Of a DNA stretch of 64,000 bases, positions 55,634 to 64,000 are shown piece by piece. Location: positions 4,030,001 to 4,094,000 of the forward strand of contig NZ_CP103288.1 in the NCBI RefSeq assembly GCF_024758005.1, read 5' to 3'. Under the pieces are notes generated by a model that was given only the letters and a program-made list of their open reading frames with translations, was not told the DNA's origin and did not search any database. Both the position numbers and the translations under genes were made by a program. The stretch comes from Pseudarthrobacter sp. NS4 (GTDB taxonomy: Bacteria; Actinomycetota; Actinomycetes; Actinomycetales; Micrococcaceae). Position 1 is the stretch's first letter, and each line of letters opens with the position of its first letter.

Positions 55634-56839
55634 TCAGGTTCGGGTGACCCGTGGGAGGAACGCGTTAGGTTCGCGCTTGACCCGTGTCAGGGCGGACTCA
55701 ATGGCACCTTTGACCACTACCTCTGCTCCGAGCCTGCTTGCAACCAGGTCCGGCAGGGGTGCGCCGGAATCGGTGGGCAGCAGGCTGCGTGCGTGTTCGA
55801 GGACAGGTTCGATGGCCCGTGAGATTCCGCCCGCGATGACCACCCGCTCAGTGTCCAGGAGGCTGGAAAGCACAACCGCTATTCGCGCCAGTCTGGCGCC
55901 GAGCCGGGCGATGATGTCCTCTGCGAACGGATCTCCCTCCCCGGCTGCCTGGAACACGTCCTCGGCGTTGATCTCCCCCCGGGGTACGTGGCGCAGCGTG
56001 GTTTCTCCGCCATATGAGTGAATTCGAGAGCGTGCCCACTTCCGGGCAAGTGCCCCGAACCCATCCGTGCTTCCTTCATCGGGCACGAACTTGCTGGCGG
56101 TCAGCGTATCGAGGAATCGCATCTCCCCTGCCCCGCCTCGAGGCCCCCGAAGCAAGCGCCCATCGACAATCAGGCCCGCCCCGAAACGCTCCCCTGTCAA
56201 CAACGTTGCCTGGTTGGCTGACGGCTCGTGTGCGCGTTCGGCAACAGCGGCAAGGTTGGCGTCATTCTCGACGACGACCATGCCGTGAAGGTGCGAGGCG
56301 AAGCCGGAATTCATCAAGTGCCAGAACTCTCCTTCCGGAGACACACCGTTGGCGTCGACCGGTGCGGGAACGCCGACGACTGTCAGCAAGACGTCGTCGA
56401 GGGCGCGCCCGACGTCGTGGAGGGTCAGACGGATCAGCTCACGTGCGCTGACACCGCGGCCCGCGCGGCCCAGCGCATGCGAGTCAATGCTCTGGCGGCG
56501 CACGGCCAGCTCACGGCCGCGTAGATCGGCGACGATGGTGGTGAAGTAGCTCTCCCCCGCGTCCAGCCCAACAACAACACCGGCAGCCTCGCGCAGTTGG
56601 TAGCGGCGCGCCGGCCGGCCTTTGTGCGTGCGGCCTGCGGAATGGCTGTCATCCACTTCCTCCAGCCAGCCGGCGTTGACCAGATCGCCGCAGACGCCGA
56701 GCACCGTCGCGCGGGTCAGCCCCGTCACAGCCATGGCCTCTCCAGCTGTAAAAACTTGCTCCTGAAGAGCGAAGCGCAGCAAAGCATCGGAGTTGATCTG
56801 CCGCAATAGCTGCGTTGAGCTCGCAGTGGTCCCATTCAT
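55634..56839 (-). CDS. ROK-family transcriptional regulator
   Basis: Sugar-responsive regulator of 401 aa. The N-terminal winged HTH (about 1-75) includes FTAGEAMAVTGLTRATVLGVCGDLV. The ROK domain follows with VVGLDAGESYFTTIV and VVENDANLAAVAERA. The CxCGxxGC zinc motif usual in ROK proteins is absent, so it should not be a kinase and may bind ligand differently. AAGGG precedes the ATG. Divergent from the sugar importer operon at 56931, which it probably represses until an alpha-glucoside or glucose-type ligand binds. Confidence 0.88.
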   Translation of the reverse strand: MNGTTASSTQLLRQINSDALLRFALQEQVFTAGEAMAVTGLTRATVLGVCGDLVNAGWLEEVDDSHSAGRTHKGRPARRYQLREAAGVVVGLDAGESYFTTIVADLRGRELAVRRQSIDSHALGRAGRGVSARELIRLTLHDVGRALDDVLLTVVGVPAPVDANGVSPEGEFWHLMNSGFASHLHGMVVVENDANLAAVAERAHEPSANQATLLTGERFGAGLIVDGRLLRGPRGGAGEMRFLDTLTASKFVPDEGSTDGFGALARKWARSRIHSYGGETTLRHVPRGEINAEDVFQAAGEGDPFAEDIIARLGARLARIAVVLSSLLDTERVVIAGGISRAIEPVLEHARSLLPTDSGAPLPDLVASRLGAEVVVKGAIESALTRVKREPNAFLPRVTRT

Positions 56840-56873
56840 CCCTTGACGATATCGCCATCATCCCTCATCCTCG

Positions 56874-56901
56874 TATAGGACCTAAATATAAGATCCATAT
56901 A
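56874..56901. promoter_or_regulatory. AT-rich candidate operator/promoter of importer operon
   Basis: AT-rich stretch in the 91-base divergent gap, bounded by TATAGGA (56874-56880) and TCCATATA (56894-56901), which are near-complementary. It is a candidate ROK-regulator site or -10 region; the symmetry is imperfect. Confidence 0.4.
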
Positions 56902-56930
56902 AAGCTTGCCGCGAGACCCCATAGGAGCCG

Positions 56931-58208
56931 ATGTTGCCACCTTTGACGTCCATTGGGACACAAGTCTCCCGACGCACTTTCCTTGCTGCTGCCGGGGGCG
57001 CATTGACCGCTTTCGGCTTGGCTGGGTGTGCTCCGGGAGGTGCCCGTCCCACCGTCACGTTCCACCAGTCAAAACCGGAAGCAGTGCCATACTTCCGCGA
57101 CCTGACGGCGAAATTTACCGCGTCGCAGGACCGCGTCCGCGTTCTGCACGATATGGCGACCAACCTTTCCGCCAGCTTTGTCCGCAGCAGTCCGCCGGAT
57201 CTCGGTTGCCTCAACTACAACCTTGAAATGGCCCGGTTCATGGAGCGCGGGGCACTCTCGGACCTTTCCGACCTCCCGGCAGCAGCTTCCATCCGGGACG
57301 ATGTTCTGGACCTCACGAACTGGTACCCCACCTACCCGGGACGTACGAGCGTCATCCCCTACTCGGTCATGGCCGCCTCGGTCATCTACAACCGCCGCAT
57401 CTTCGAGCAGAACGGCCTGGCCGTCCCGACCACCTGGGACGAACTGATCGAAGTATGTGAGGTGCTCAAAGCAGCCGGCACCACTCCCATCTACGGCACC
57501 TTCCGCGACCCCTGGACGATCGCGCAGGGCCTGTTCGACTACACGGTGGGCGGCATGGTCAACGTCCGCGACTTCTACAAGAAAATGCACGAGCTCGGCG
57601 AGAACGTCGGACCGGATTCCGAAGTGTCGTTCCAGAAAACGATGCTGGAACCAGTGAAGCGCATGCTCCAGCTGACGACGTACACCAACCCCGATGCACC
57701 CAGCCGCGGCTACGGAGACGGCAACACTGCCATGGCGCAGGGCCAGGCGGCAATGTACTTCCAGGGGCCGTGGGCCTTCGGAGAGATTCAAAAGGCCGGC
57801 ACGGATGTGGAGCTCGGCACCTTCCCGCTGCCAATGACCAGCAACCCGGCCGATCTGAAAGTCCGCGTCAACATCGACCTTTCGCTCTGGGTTCCCGAAG
57901 TCGCCAACGCCCAGGAGGGTGCCCGCGACTTCCTTCAATACCTCATGCAGCCGGAGATCCAGAACTCCTACAACGCCGAATTCCTGGGATTCGGCACGAG
58001 CAAGGACGCACCAGCGGTCACAGACCCCCGAATAGTTGAGATGCAGAAGTACTACGACGAGGGCCGCTTCTACATGGGTGCCTCACAGTTCATACCGAAC
58101 TCGATTCCCGCCGCCAACTACCTCCAGTCGATCATTGGTGGCGCCGACGCGGAGAGCACGTTGCGCCGGATGGACGCCGATTGGGCGCGCTTGGCTTTCC
58201 GCGCGTGA
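56931..58208 (+). CDS. ABC sugar transporter binding protein with Tat-type signal
   Basis: Substrate-binding lipoprotein of 425 aa, CUT1 type. The signal has a twin-arginine motif SRRTFLAAAGG and a lipobox LAGC (Cys near 33), so it is probably exported folded through Tat and then lipidated. SBP_bac_1 segments include FHQSKPEAVPYFRDLTAKF and AAMYFQGPWAFGEIQKAG. AGGAG is four to five bases before the ATG. It starts the alpha-glucoside importer operon, 40 bases before the first permease. Confidence 0.92.
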   Translation: MLPPLTSIGTQVSRRTFLAAAGGALTAFGLAGCAPGGARPTVTFHQSKPEAVPYFRDLTAKFTASQDRVRVLHDMATNLSASFVRSSPPDLGCLNYNLEMARFMERGALSDLSDLPAAASIRDDVLDLTNWYPTYPGRTSVIPYSVMAASVIYNRRIFEQNGLAVPTTWDELIEVCEVLKAAGTTPIYGTFRDPWTIAQGLFDYTVGGMVNVRDFYKKMHELGENVGPDSEVSFQKTMLEPVKRMLQLTTYTNPDAPSRGYGDGNTAMAQGQAAMYFQGPWAFGEIQKAGTDVELGTFPLPMTSNPADLKVRVNIDLSLWVPEVANAQEGARDFLQYLMQPEIQNSYNAEFLGFGTSKDAPAVTDPRIVEMQKYYDEGRFYMGASQFIPNSIPAANYLQSIIGGADAESTLRRMDADWARLAFRA

Positions 58209-58247
58209 TCACACTTCCCGTTCCAATGCACGAAACGAGGACCATTC

Positions 58248-59186
58248 ATGTCATCGATGACCAAGCCTTCCACTAGAGCGGTGGTGACGGCCCCGGCAGC
58301 GACTCAAGCGACAAGTGCGCGCAAGAGCCGAATCGATCCGCTCTACTACTTTTTCCTGTTCCCCGCGCTTGCGGTTTTTACCCTCGCCGTCACACTGCCG
58401 GCAGTACTCGGATTCGTCTACAGCTTCACAAACTCCGTTGGCTTCGGCGACTTCGACTTCATCGGCATCCGAAACTTCATAGCGGTCTTCCAGGATGAAG
58501 GAATCCTCAGCGCCTACGGCTTCACGCTCGCCTTTGCGCTCGTGACCGTCATCATCGTCAACGCCGTGGCCTTCCTGCTGGCTCTGGGACTCACGTCCCG
58601 TGTCCGCTTCCGTGCTGCACTGCGCACGGTATTCGTTATTCCCATGGTGATTTCGGGCATCGTCATCGCGTTCGTCTTCCAATACCTCTTCTCCAACTCG
58701 CTGCCGCTCGTCGGCCAAGGCATGGGAATCGGACCGCTGGCCACGAGCATCCTCGCCAACCCTGAGCTGGCATGGCTGGCGATCGTCTTCGTCACGGCGT
58801 GGCAGTCGATTCCGAGTGCGATGCTGATTTACATCGCCGGGCTCCTCACGGTTCCCGCCGAGGTTTACGAGGCAAGCTCCATTGACGGAGCATCGCCCTG
58901 GCACAACCTGCGGCACATCACGCTGCCGCTCGTTGCCGGGTATGCAGTGATCAATATGGTCCTTGGCTTCAAGAACTACCTCAACGCCTACGACATCATC
59001 GTCGGCCTTACCGACGGCGGCCCCGGCGTCGCCACACGCAGCGTTGCGATGTCGATTTTCCGTGGCTTCGAAGGCGGCGACTACGCGTACCAGATGGCCA
59101 ATGCCGTGATCTTCTTCCTCATCAGCATCGTCATCGCACTCATCCAGCTTCGCTTCACACGTGGCAAAGGAGGGATCGCAGCATGA
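58248..59186 (+). CDS. ABC sugar transporter permease (MalF type)
   Basis: Permease of 312 aa with six transmembrane helices. The EAA loop YEASSIDGASPWHNLRHITLP lies near residue 206, and the first helix is YYFFLFPALAVFTLAVTLPAVLGFVYSF. GAGGA precedes the ATG. It overlaps the next permease by four bases (ATGA). With that partner and the binding protein it should import a sugar, again with a shared ATPase encoded elsewhere. Confidence 0.92.
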   Translation: MSSMTKPSTRAVVTAPAATQATSARKSRIDPLYYFFLFPALAVFTLAVTLPAVLGFVYSFTNSVGFGDFDFIGIRNFIAVFQDEGILSAYGFTLAFALVTVIIVNAVAFLLALGLTSRVRFRAALRTVFVIPMVISGIVIAFVFQYLFSNSLPLVGQGMGIGPLATSILANPELAWLAIVFVTAWQSIPSAMLIYIAGLLTVPAEVYEASSIDGASPWHNLRHITLPLVAGYAVINMVLGFKNYLNAYDIIVGLTDGGPGVATRSVAMSIFRGFEGGDYAYQMANAVIFFLISIVIALIQLRFTRGKGGIAA

Positions 59187-60073
59187 GCAGCGCATCCAGC
59201 ACCATCCCGGCAGGACCCGCGGCCGCGGGGACGAAGCATCGGGTCCGCGCCGGCCAGGAACGCAGTAACTGGCCTGCCACCATCGTCCTCATCGTCTGCA
59301 CGCTCAGCGTGCTCGTCCCGCTGTACGTCACCATCAGCATGGCGTTCAAAACCACCGGCCAGGCGGTGGATGGCAACGCCTTCTCGCTGCCCAGTCCCCT
59401 GACCTTCGATAGTTTCGTCCAGGCATGGACGCTCACCAACTTCCCCCGCGGCTTCGCGATCTCCGTGTTCGTGTCCGTGACCGCCGTGGCGGGGGAAATC
59501 ATAGTGTCGGCGCTGGCCGCCTACGCGATCGTCCGCAATTGGGACCGCCGGCTCTTCCGCTGGTCCTTCTTCTACCTGCTCGCGGCGATGTTCATCCCGT
59601 TCCCCGTGGTCGCGCTGCCGCAGATCCAGCTCACCGGCCTCGTCGGCCTGGACAACCCGCTCGGCGTCGCGATCCTGCACATCGTGTTTGCCCTGGCGTT
59701 CAACACGATGCTTTTTACCGCGTTCCTGCGCTCCATCCCGCTGGAGCTGGAGGAAAGCATGCGCATCGACGGCGCCGGCACGTGGCAGGTGTTTTGGAAG
59801 CTCATCTTCCCCTTGCTCGGACCCATGAGCGCTACGGTGGGCATCTTCGCTTTCATCGCATCCTGGAACGACTTCATGATGCCGTCACTGATCATCTCCG
59901 ACCCGGAACTGCAGACGATCCCGGTGCTGCAGAAGATCTTCCAGACACAGTTCAGCAACAGCTACAACGTCGCCTTCGCCTCGTACCTGATGGCGATGGC
60001 GCCCGCGATCGTCGTCTACCTGTTCACCCAGCGCTGGGTAATGTCCGGCCTGACCCAGGGCGCCGTGAAGTGA
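59183..60073 (+). CDS. ABC sugar transporter permease (MalG type)
   Basis: Permease of 296 aa with six helices. The EAA loop EESMRIDGAGTWQVFWKLIFPL lies near 194-215; it ends with YLFTQRWVMSGLTQGAVK, a typical MalG-type C-terminus. Coupled by ATGA overlap to the preceding permease and followed by the alpha-glucosidase gene. Confidence 0.92.
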   Translation: MSSASSTIPAGPAAAGTKHRVRAGQERSNWPATIVLIVCTLSVLVPLYVTISMAFKTTGQAVDGNAFSLPSPLTFDSFVQAWTLTNFPRGFAISVFVSVTAVAGEIIVSALAAYAIVRNWDRRLFRWSFFYLLAAMFIPFPVVALPQIQLTGLVGLDNPLGVAILHIVFALAFNTMLFTAFLRSIPLELEESMRIDGAGTWQVFWKLIFPLLGPMSATVGIFAFIASWNDFMMPSLIISDPELQTIPVLQKIFQTQFSNSYNVAFASYLMAMAPAIVVYLFTQRWVMSGLTQGAVK

Positions 60074-60120
60074 CCCCGGCCGCGAAACCGACCACTCAGA
60101 AAAAAGTAAAGGACCCAGCC

Positions 60121-61839
60121 TTGCCCTCCATCGCCACCACGGCAACCAGCACCGAGCCCAGGCCCATGGCCGATCCCAACTGGTGGCGCCAGGCCTCGGT
60201 CTACCAGATCTACCCCCGCAGTTTCGCTGACTCCAACGGTGACGGCATCGGTGACATCAACGGCATCACTGCCAAGGTCCCGTACCTGAAGGAGCTTGGA
60301 ATCGACGCGGTCTGGCTGAGCCCGTTTTACCCCTCAGCCCTCGCCGACGGCGGCTATGACGTGGACGACTACCGCAACGTGGACCCGCGGCTCGGCACGC
60401 TGGAGGACTTCGACGCCATGGCTTCGGCCCTGCAGGACGCCGGCATCAAGCTGATTGTGGACATCGTTCCCAACCACTCCTCGAACCGCCACGAGTGGTT
60501 CCAGGAAGCCCTCGCCTCGCCCAAGGGGTCCCCGGCCCGCGACCGCTACATCTTCCGCGACGGCCTGGGCGAAAACGGTGAACTGCCGCCGTCGGACTGG
60601 GACTCCGTGTTCGGCGGCCCGGCGTGGGAACGCATCACAGAACCGGACGGAAGCCCAGGGCAGTGGTACATGCACATCTTCGCCAAGGAACAGCCGGACT
60701 TTAACTGGGACAACCCCGAGGTCCGCGAAGACTTCCTGAAGACCCTGCGCTTCTGGTCCGACCGGGGAGTGGACGGTTTCCGCATTGACGTCGCCCATGC
60801 CCTGACCAAGAACCTCGAAGAGACCCTGCCCACCAAGGCCGACCTCGAAGCCCAGGGCGAGGCGCTTTACCTTGCCGGCTCGCATCCGTACTGGGACCGC
60901 GACGAAGTCCACGAAATCTACGCCGAGTGGCGCAAACTCTTCAACGAATACAACCCGCCGCGCACCGCCGTCGCCGAAGCCTGGGTCCACGCAGACCGCC
61001 GTGCCCGCTACGCCAGCCCGGAAGGCCTTGGCCAGGCGTTCAACTTCGACCTGCTGCAAGCGGACTTTGACGCCACCCAGTTCCGGAAAATCATCACCAG
61101 GAACCTGGCCGAAGCTGAGGCTTCCGGCGCTTCCTCCACCTGGGTGTTCTCCAACCACGACGTCGTCCGGCACGCAACCCGTTACGGGCTTCCCGTGTCC
61201 GGGCCTTCGGCCGAGGACGGGATCATGGCCGGCGAGGCCGGCAAGCAGTGGCTGCTCGCCGGCGGCAAGCAGGAAGACATCGACGTTGAACTCGGCCTGC
61301 GCCGCGCCCGCGCCGCATCATTGCTGATGTTCGCCCTCCCGGGCTCCGCATACCTCTACCAAGGCGAGGAACTGGGCCTGCAGGAAGTCGGCAGCGAAAT
61401 CCCCGACGCCGAGCGCCAGGACCCGGCCTTCTTCCGCAATAACGGCGTGGACATCGGCCGCGACGGCTGCCGCGTCCCGCTGCCCTGGACAGCCACGGGC
61501 AACTCGTTCGGTTTCGGGACGGGCGGCGCCCACCTGCCGCAGCCAGAATGGTTCGCCGGCCATTCAGTGGAAGCCCAGGAAGGGCAGGAGGACTCAACCC
61601 TGTCCCTCTACTGCCGGGCGCTGGCCCTGCGGTCACAGCTGCAGACCGCCGAAGTGCTGGAATGGCTGGAGACCGGCCGGTCTGACGTCGTGGCCTTCCG
61701 GCGCCCCAACGGCTGGACTTCAGTAACGAACTTCGGCACGGAAGCCTTCAAACTGCCCGCCGGCAAACTGCTGGTGTCCAGTTCGCCTTTCAAGGCAGAT
61801 TCACTGCCCGGGGCCACCACTGCCTGGCTCCAGGCGTAG
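60121..61839 (+). CDS. Alpha-glucosidase, glycoside hydrolase family 13
   Basis: Cytosolic GH13 enzyme of 572 aa of the oligo-1,6-glucosidase/sucrose-isomerase-like subfamily. Conserved regions: DIVPNHSS; nucleophile Asp223 in FRIDVAHA; acid/base Glu286 in VAEAWV; Asp347 in FSNHDVV. The C-terminal beta domain is short. I choose the TTG at 60121, with AAAGGA seven bases upstream, giving MPSIATTATS...; a GTG at 60070 overlapping the permease stop is the alternative. It should cleave imported maltose-, sucrose- or isomaltose-type sugars to glucose for the next gene product. Confidence 0.92.
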   Translation: MPSIATTATSTEPRPMADPNWWRQASVYQIYPRSFADSNGDGIGDINGITAKVPYLKELGIDAVWLSPFYPSALADGGYDVDDYRNVDPRLGTLEDFDAMASALQDAGIKLIVDIVPNHSSNRHEWFQEALASPKGSPARDRYIFRDGLGENGELPPSDWDSVFGGPAWERITEPDGSPGQWYMHIFAKEQPDFNWDNPEVREDFLKTLRFWSDRGVDGFRIDVAHALTKNLEETLPTKADLEAQGEALYLAGSHPYWDRDEVHEIYAEWRKLFNEYNPPRTAVAEAWVHADRRARYASPEGLGQAFNFDLLQADFDATQFRKIITRNLAEAEASGASSTWVFSNHDVVRHATRYGLPVSGPSAEDGIMAGEAGKQWLLAGGKQEDIDVELGLRRARAASLLMFALPGSAYLYQGEELGLQEVGSEIPDAERQDPAFFRNNGVDIGRDGCRVPLPWTATGNSFGFGTGGAHLPQPEWFAGHSVEAQEGQEDSTLSLYCRALALRSQLQTAEVLEWLETGRSDVVAFRRPNGWTSVTNFGTEAFKLPAGKLLVSSSPFKADSLPGATTAWLQA

Positions 61840-61887
61840 CTGCATCAGGCACTGATGCGCTCCTCCCGGCAAGCATCCAAAGGACTC

Positions 61888-62796
61888 ATGGTGAAACCTC
61901 CCGCGACCGCGGCCGCCGAACCGGATCTCTGGATAGGAATTGATGTCGGCGGCACCTGGTTCAAGGGCGCAGTCATCAACTTGAACAGCGGTACCCCGAT
62001 CAGCGGCGTCCGTCATCTCGCAACGCCTTCCGGCGGCACAGCGGGTGCGGTCGCGAACGTGCTGAACCGCCTCATCGATGACCTGTGCTCCGAAGACCCC
62101 GCCCAAACCCCAGGTGCTGTCGGTGTGGCTATTCCCTCAATAGTCCAACGCGGAGTGGCCCGATCGGCGGCGAACATGGACGACAGCTGGATTGGACTTG
62201 ACGTTCAGTCTTACCTTCGGGCACGGCTTGGACTCCCGGCGTGCGTCCTGAACGATGCTGATGCAGCGGGCCTGGCAGAAGCCCGTTACGGCGCCGGTCA
62301 GGACAAGCACGGGGTAGTCCTTGTCCTGACCCTGGGAACAGGCATTGGGTCAGCGCTCATAGTTGATGGAAGACTGGTCCCAAATTTCGAGCTGGGGCAC
62401 CTGCAAATCGATGGCTCCAAGGCAGAATCCCGGGCATCAGCGGTTGCCCGGGAAAAAGAAGGCCTTAACTGGGTGGAATACTCCGCCCGGTTGCAACGGT
62501 ATCTGTCACATGTGGAGTTTCTCCTTTCACCCGACCTGATCATCATCGGCGGCGGGATTTCTGCGTGCAGCGACGAATACCTGCCGCGCCTGTCACTACG
62601 CACGCCGATCATGCCCGCCCGTCTGGAGAACTCCGCGGGTGTCGTGGGTGCCGCTCTGCAAGCGAAGGCAAACTTTCCCGCTCCCACGCGCTCCAAGGCA
62701 ACCTCCGAAAGTATGACGTGGAATACTTCCCTACAGGTGCCGCCGGACACTCCGGCGGGAGTCGGAAGGGGCTTGGGGCATGCAGGAATCCGTTAG
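61888..62796 (+). CDS. ppgK: Polyphosphate glucokinase
   Basis: ROK-type glucokinase of about 302 aa that phosphorylates glucose from polyphosphate or ATP. PPGK signatures: [38 protein letters not shown], catalytic Asp in [39 protein letters not shown] and [14 protein letters not shown]-terminal stretch of about 40 residues (from ANFPAPT) exceeds the usual end. AAAGGA lies three bases before ATG 61888; ATG 61855 is the alternative. It overlaps the amylosucrase start by 17 bases and uses the glucose released by the glucosidase. Confidence 0.9.
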   Translation: MVKPPATAAAEPDLWIGIDVGGTWFKGAVINLNSGTPISGVRHLATPSGGTAGAVANVLNRLIDDLCSEDPAQTPGAVGVAIPSIVQRGVARSAANMDDSWIGLDVQSYLRARLGLPACVLNDADAAGLAEARYGAGQDKHGVVLVLTLGTGIGSALIVDGRLVPNFELGHLQIDGSKAESRASAVAREKEGLNWVEYSARLQRYLSHVEFLLSPDLIIIGGGISACSDEYLPRLSLRTPIMPARLENSAGVVGAALQAKANFPAPTRSKATSESMTWNTSLQVPPDTPAGVGRGLGHAGIR

Positions 62797-64000
62797 TGCG
62801 GACGAACCGACCCGGCAGCATGTCCTCTCGGCGCTGTCCCGCGAACGGAAGGCCGGACTCCGTCCCGACCCGGACTTTGACCGGAGGCTGGACCAGTACC
62901 TCCCGCTCCTGGCGGGACTCTTCAGTTCCCTTTACGGATCGCGGCCCGGCTGGCAGGACCAACTGGCAGCACTGATTGTCCAGAGCGCCCGGTCCTGGCA
63001 GGAGCGGCCCGTGGAGCTGAAGGCCCTGGATGCGGAGCGGGAAGGCAACAGCGGCTGGTTCCGGTCCCACACGATGCTGGGCGGCGTCTGCTACGTGGAC
63101 CGCTATGCCAAAAGCCTGGAGGGAGTGCGGGCCCGCATCCCGTATTTCAAGGAGCTCGGCCTCACCTACCTGCATCTCATGCCGCTGTTCCTGGCACCAG
63201 AGCCGCACTCCGACGGCGGCTACGCGGTGTCCAGTTATCGTGAGGTCAACCCGAAGCTCGGCACCATGGAGCAGTTGCGCTCGCTGTCGGCGGAGCTCCG
63301 GAGCAACGGGATCAGCCTGGTGGTGGACTTCATCTTCAACCACACCTCGGACGAGCACGAGTGGGCCCGGAAGGCGGCCGCAGGGGACCCGGAGTACGGC
63401 GGCTATTACTGGATCTTTCCGGACCGGACCATGCCGGACGCCTTTGAACAGAACGTCCGGGAGATCTTCCCCGAGAATCATTCCGGATCCTTCATCCAGA
63501 TGGAGGACGGGCGCTGGGTCTGGGCAACCTTCCACACGTACCAATGGGACCTGAACTACGCCAATCCCGATGTTTTCCGTGCCATGGCCGGCGAGATGCT
63601 GTTCCTGGCGAACCAGGGCGTGGACATCCTGCGCATGGACGCCCTGGCCTTCATCTGGAAACAGCTGGGGACGTCCTGCGAAAACCTCCCCGAAGCGCAC
63701 ACCCTGCTCCGGGCTTTCAACGCGGTGTGCCGGCTGGCCGCGCCGTCGCTGCTGTTCAAGTCCGAGGCCATCGTGCATCCGGACGACGTGGCGCTCTACA
63801 TCGATCCGGCCGAATGCCAGATTTCCTACAACCCCCTGCAAATGGCGCTCATCTGGGAGTCCCTGGCCACCCGCGACGTCTCGCTCCTGGCACAGGCCCT
63901 GGGGCGGCGGCACAACATTCCGGAGGGCACCTCCTGGGTGAACTACGTCCGCAGCCACGACGACATCGGCTGGACCTTCGCGGACGAGGACGCCGCGGAG
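62780..64000 (+). CDS. Amylosucrase (GH13), truncated by window edge
   Basis: First 407 codons of an amylosucrase, cut by the right edge. Amylosucrase transfers glucose from sucrose to an alpha-1,4-glucan, releasing fructose. The N-terminal helical region includes [20 protein letters not shown]. The catalytic elements match the family: nucleophile Asp287 in [12 protein letters not shown], acid/base Glu329 in LFKSEAIV and Asp394 in VRSHDDIGW, at the positions expected from the Neisseria enzyme. ATG 62780 lies within the end of ppgK, a 17-base overlap; GGAAGGGG is just upstream. Its place behind the glucosidase and polyphosphate glucokinase supports a sucrose role for this cluster. Confidence 0.9.
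   Translation, partial: MQESVSADEPTRQHVLSALSRERKAGLRPDPDFDRRLDQYLPLLAGLFSSLYGSRPGWQDQLAALIVQSARSWQERPVELKALDAEREGNSGWFRSHTMLGGVCYVDRYAKSLEGVRARIPYFKELGLTYLHLMPLFLAPEPHSDGGYAVSSYREVNPKLGTMEQLRSLSAELRSNGISLVVDFIFNHTSDEHEWARKAAAGDPEYGGYYWIFPDRTMPDAFEQNVREIFPENHSGSFIQMEDGRWVWATFHTYQWDLNYANPDVFRAMAGEMLFLANQGVDILRMDALAFIWKQLGTSCENLPEAHTLLRAFNAVCRLAAPSLLFKSEAIVHPDDVALYIDPAECQISYNPLQMALIWESLATRDVSLLAQALGRRHNIPEGTSWVNYVRSHDDIGWTFADEDAAE

Overview
The window is G+C-rich DNA with tightly packed genes, frequent GTG starts and many 4-base ATGA/GTGA overlaps. The gene families (Arthrobacter-type copper amine oxidase, heterotetrameric sarcosine oxidase, polyphosphate glucokinase, ABC sugar importers without their own ATPase) point to a soil actinobacterium of the Micrococcaceae, most likely Arthrobacter, Pseudarthrobacter or Paenarthrobacter. 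I saw no rRNA, tRNA, insertion sequence, phage gene or CRISPR array, and no gap between called genes exceeds 300 bases. It reads as chromosomal DNA rich in catabolic gene clusters.

Layout. 0-7 kb: a DUF1206 membrane protein, a SigK/RskA-like sigma/anti-sigma pair divergent from a secreted-repeat lipoprotein, a second ECF sigma factor with a membrane-anchored partner and an Ala-rich exported protein, and two stand-alone cytosolic proteins. 7-10.8 kb: a large SWIM/SNF2 helicase. 11-15.7 kb: a GH43-like glycosidase and a multidomain secreted GH30 enzyme resembling endo-beta-1,6-galactanases. 16-18 kb: a methyltransferase and small unknown proteins.

18-33.8 kb is the most interesting part, a carbohydrate-utilisation island. 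A LacI regulator, twin perfect operators, a Gfo/Idh/MocA dehydrogenase and a ThuA-like protein form one unit. Beyond them lies a divergent pair of operons. The minus operon encodes a heparinase II/III-like protein, a DeoR-HTH/LacI-sensor hybrid regulator, a second ThuA-like protein and a DUF2264 protein. The plus operon encodes a 2-hydroxyacid dehydrogenase, an ABC sugar importer, a YesL/DUF624 protein and a GH35 beta-galactosidase. A palindrome sits between them. Together these look like import, lysis and oxidation of a galactose- and perhaps uronate-containing glycan by a route I cannot match to a characterised pathway.

34-43.7 kb: a PhoD-type phosphatase with an internal tandem repeat, a cupin, a copper amine oxidase with TetR and AraC regulators and a D-threonine-aldolase-like enzyme, glutamate dehydrogenase, and an AmiS/UreI-type channel. 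43.7-55 kb: an amino-acid permease and a seven-gene one-carbon operon (glyA-soxB-soxD-soxA-soxG-sdaA-purU) under a divergent GntR regulator. It would convert sarcosine through glycine and serine to pyruvate, with PurU releasing formate from formyl-tetrahydrofolate.

55-64 kb: a VOC protein, then a ROK regulator divergent from a second ABC sugar importer, a GH13 alpha-glucosidase, polyphosphate glucokinase and an amylosucrase cut by the window edge. This looks like a sucrose or alpha-glucoside module in which released glucose is phosphorylated from polyphosphate.
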